Below are positions 32,687 to 33,125 of a stretch of DNA of 33,125 nucleotides, in pieces. The translations under genes and the position numbers were made by a program. The first letter of the stretch is position 1, and each line of letters starts with the position of its first letter. The stretch lies in NCBI RefSeq assembly GCF_003259255.1, contig NZ_QGOL01000005.1, positions 1 to 33,125 on the forward strand, in the 5' to 3' direction. This DNA comes from Algoriphagus litoralis. GTDB lineage: Bacteria; Bacteroidota; Bacteroidia; Cytophagales; Cyclobacteriaceae. The notes below the pieces were generated by a model. That model searched no databases and had not been told where the DNA came from. It was given only the letters and a program-made list of their open reading frames with translations.

Positions 32687-32812
32687 TCACCACTTCTTCA
32701 ACTGCTGGTAGACCAAGTGCTGCGGGAAACCCATCACCGTGAAATAAGAACCTTCGATTCCGGTCACTCCCACAAAGCCAATCCATTCCTGAATACCTTA
32801 GGCCCCTGCTTT
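32687..32812 (-). pseudogene. maf: 3' end of a maf (nucleoside-triphosphate pyrophosphatase) gene
   Basis: The minus strand reads KAGA, stop, GIQEWIGFVGVTGIEGSY, then FTVMGFPQHLVYQQLKKW and a natural TGA at 32687. This is the characteristic C-terminus of Maf/YhdE proteins (KAGAYGIQEWIG...GSYxxVxGxP), with the Tyr codon changed to TAA. Maf proteins hydrolyse non-canonical nucleotides. Upstream (towards 32813 and beyond) the sequence passes into a tandem repeat and the N-terminal 80 percent of the gene is not in the window. It is either a truncated copy, or the 3' part of a gene broken up by the repeat. Confidence 0.75.
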
Positions 32813-33125
32813 GGCCATTAGGTTTGCAATTTTTGATATCTCAATCTTGATTCTTATTTGCTCACGGATAGCACAGATTACCACAGATGAATGATGAAAA
32901 TTCGTGACTATCTACGTCATCTGTGGGCTTTAAATATTCCTATCTCTACAAATCCAATCCATTCCTGAATACCTTAGACCCCTGCTTTGGACATGAGGTT
33001 TGCAATTTCTGATCAATCAATCTTGATTCTTATTTGCTCACAGATTACCACAGATGAATGATGAAAATCCGTGACTATATACGTCATCTGTGGGCTTTAG
33101 ATTTTCCTATCCCTAGAAATCCAAT
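32781..33125. repeat. Tandem array, 167-176 bp period, continuing past the window end
   Basis: The unit starts ATCCATTCCTGAATACCTTA at 32781 and again at 32957 (176 bp later). The third begins at about 33124, where the window ends; the shorter second period (167 bp) is explained by a 9-nt deletion (GGATAGCACAGATT versus AGATT). Each unit holds a maf-derived piece (GIQEWIG plus KAG(A/V)) and one CACAGATTACCACAGATGAA element. Units differ by scattered substitutions, so the array is not brand new. Confidence 0.85.

Overview
The window looks like chromosomal DNA of a member of the Bacteroidota, most likely near Algoriphagus and other Cyclobacteriaceae (inference). The reasons are a secreted nuclease with a type IX secretion (T9SS) sorting domain, many short lipoproteins, two upstream boxes matching the Bacteroidota promoter element TAnnTTTG, no visible Shine-Dalgarno sequences, a GIN-domain lipoprotein, and interspersed hairpin repeats of the kind common in this phylum.

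Layout. 1-818 holds no credible gene and is packed with several repeat families. 819-2744 carries a lipoprotein and an alpha/beta hydrolase on the minus strand. 2984-7509 carries a 1080-residue secreted nuclease and a zinc alcohol dehydrogenase. 7956-8804 is an unrecognised lipoprotein. 8964-11475 is a two-component pair (7TM histidine kinase plus LuxR-type regulator) facing an ElaA-type acetyltransferase. 12055-12253 is a nested palindrome. 12365-14424 holds a divergent pair: an alkaline-ceramidase-like membrane enzyme and an aspartoacylase/succinylglutamate desuccinylase-type zinc hydrolase. 14504-15260 is a hairpin-repeat cluster with a DUF559 endonuclease gene bracketed by inverted hairpins. 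15321-17785 is a divergent Rieske oxygenase and amino-acid permease. 17871-21835 holds a lipoprotein amidase and a large M19-type dipeptidase relative. 22234-25858 holds a cold-shock protein, a possible 45-residue gene, two lipoproteins, a VOC protein, a Crp-type regulator and a probable outer-membrane barrel. 26003-29213 holds a Na+/H+ antiporter gene broken by one in-frame stop, a BASS transporter and a PlsC acyltransferase. 29387-32572 holds hppD, a metallo-beta-lactamase-fold hydrolase and an AAA ATPase. From 32607 to the end lie the 3' end of a maf gene and a tandem array with a 167-176 bp period that runs off the window.

Most genes are single housekeeping or accessory units, not one pathway. 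Clear couplings are the kinase/regulator pair (8-nt overlap), BASS/PlsC (ATGA overlap) and the closely divergent Rieske/permease pair (56 nt apart). The best candidate for something undescribed is the DUF559 gene bracketed by inverted C-rich/G-rich hairpins. Beside it lies a near-empty pair of the same hairpins, and relatives of one hairpin type lie at the far left of the window. The arrangement suggests a small mobile or repeat-propagating unit. Signs of gene decay (antiporter nonsense codon, maf tail) are a second theme.
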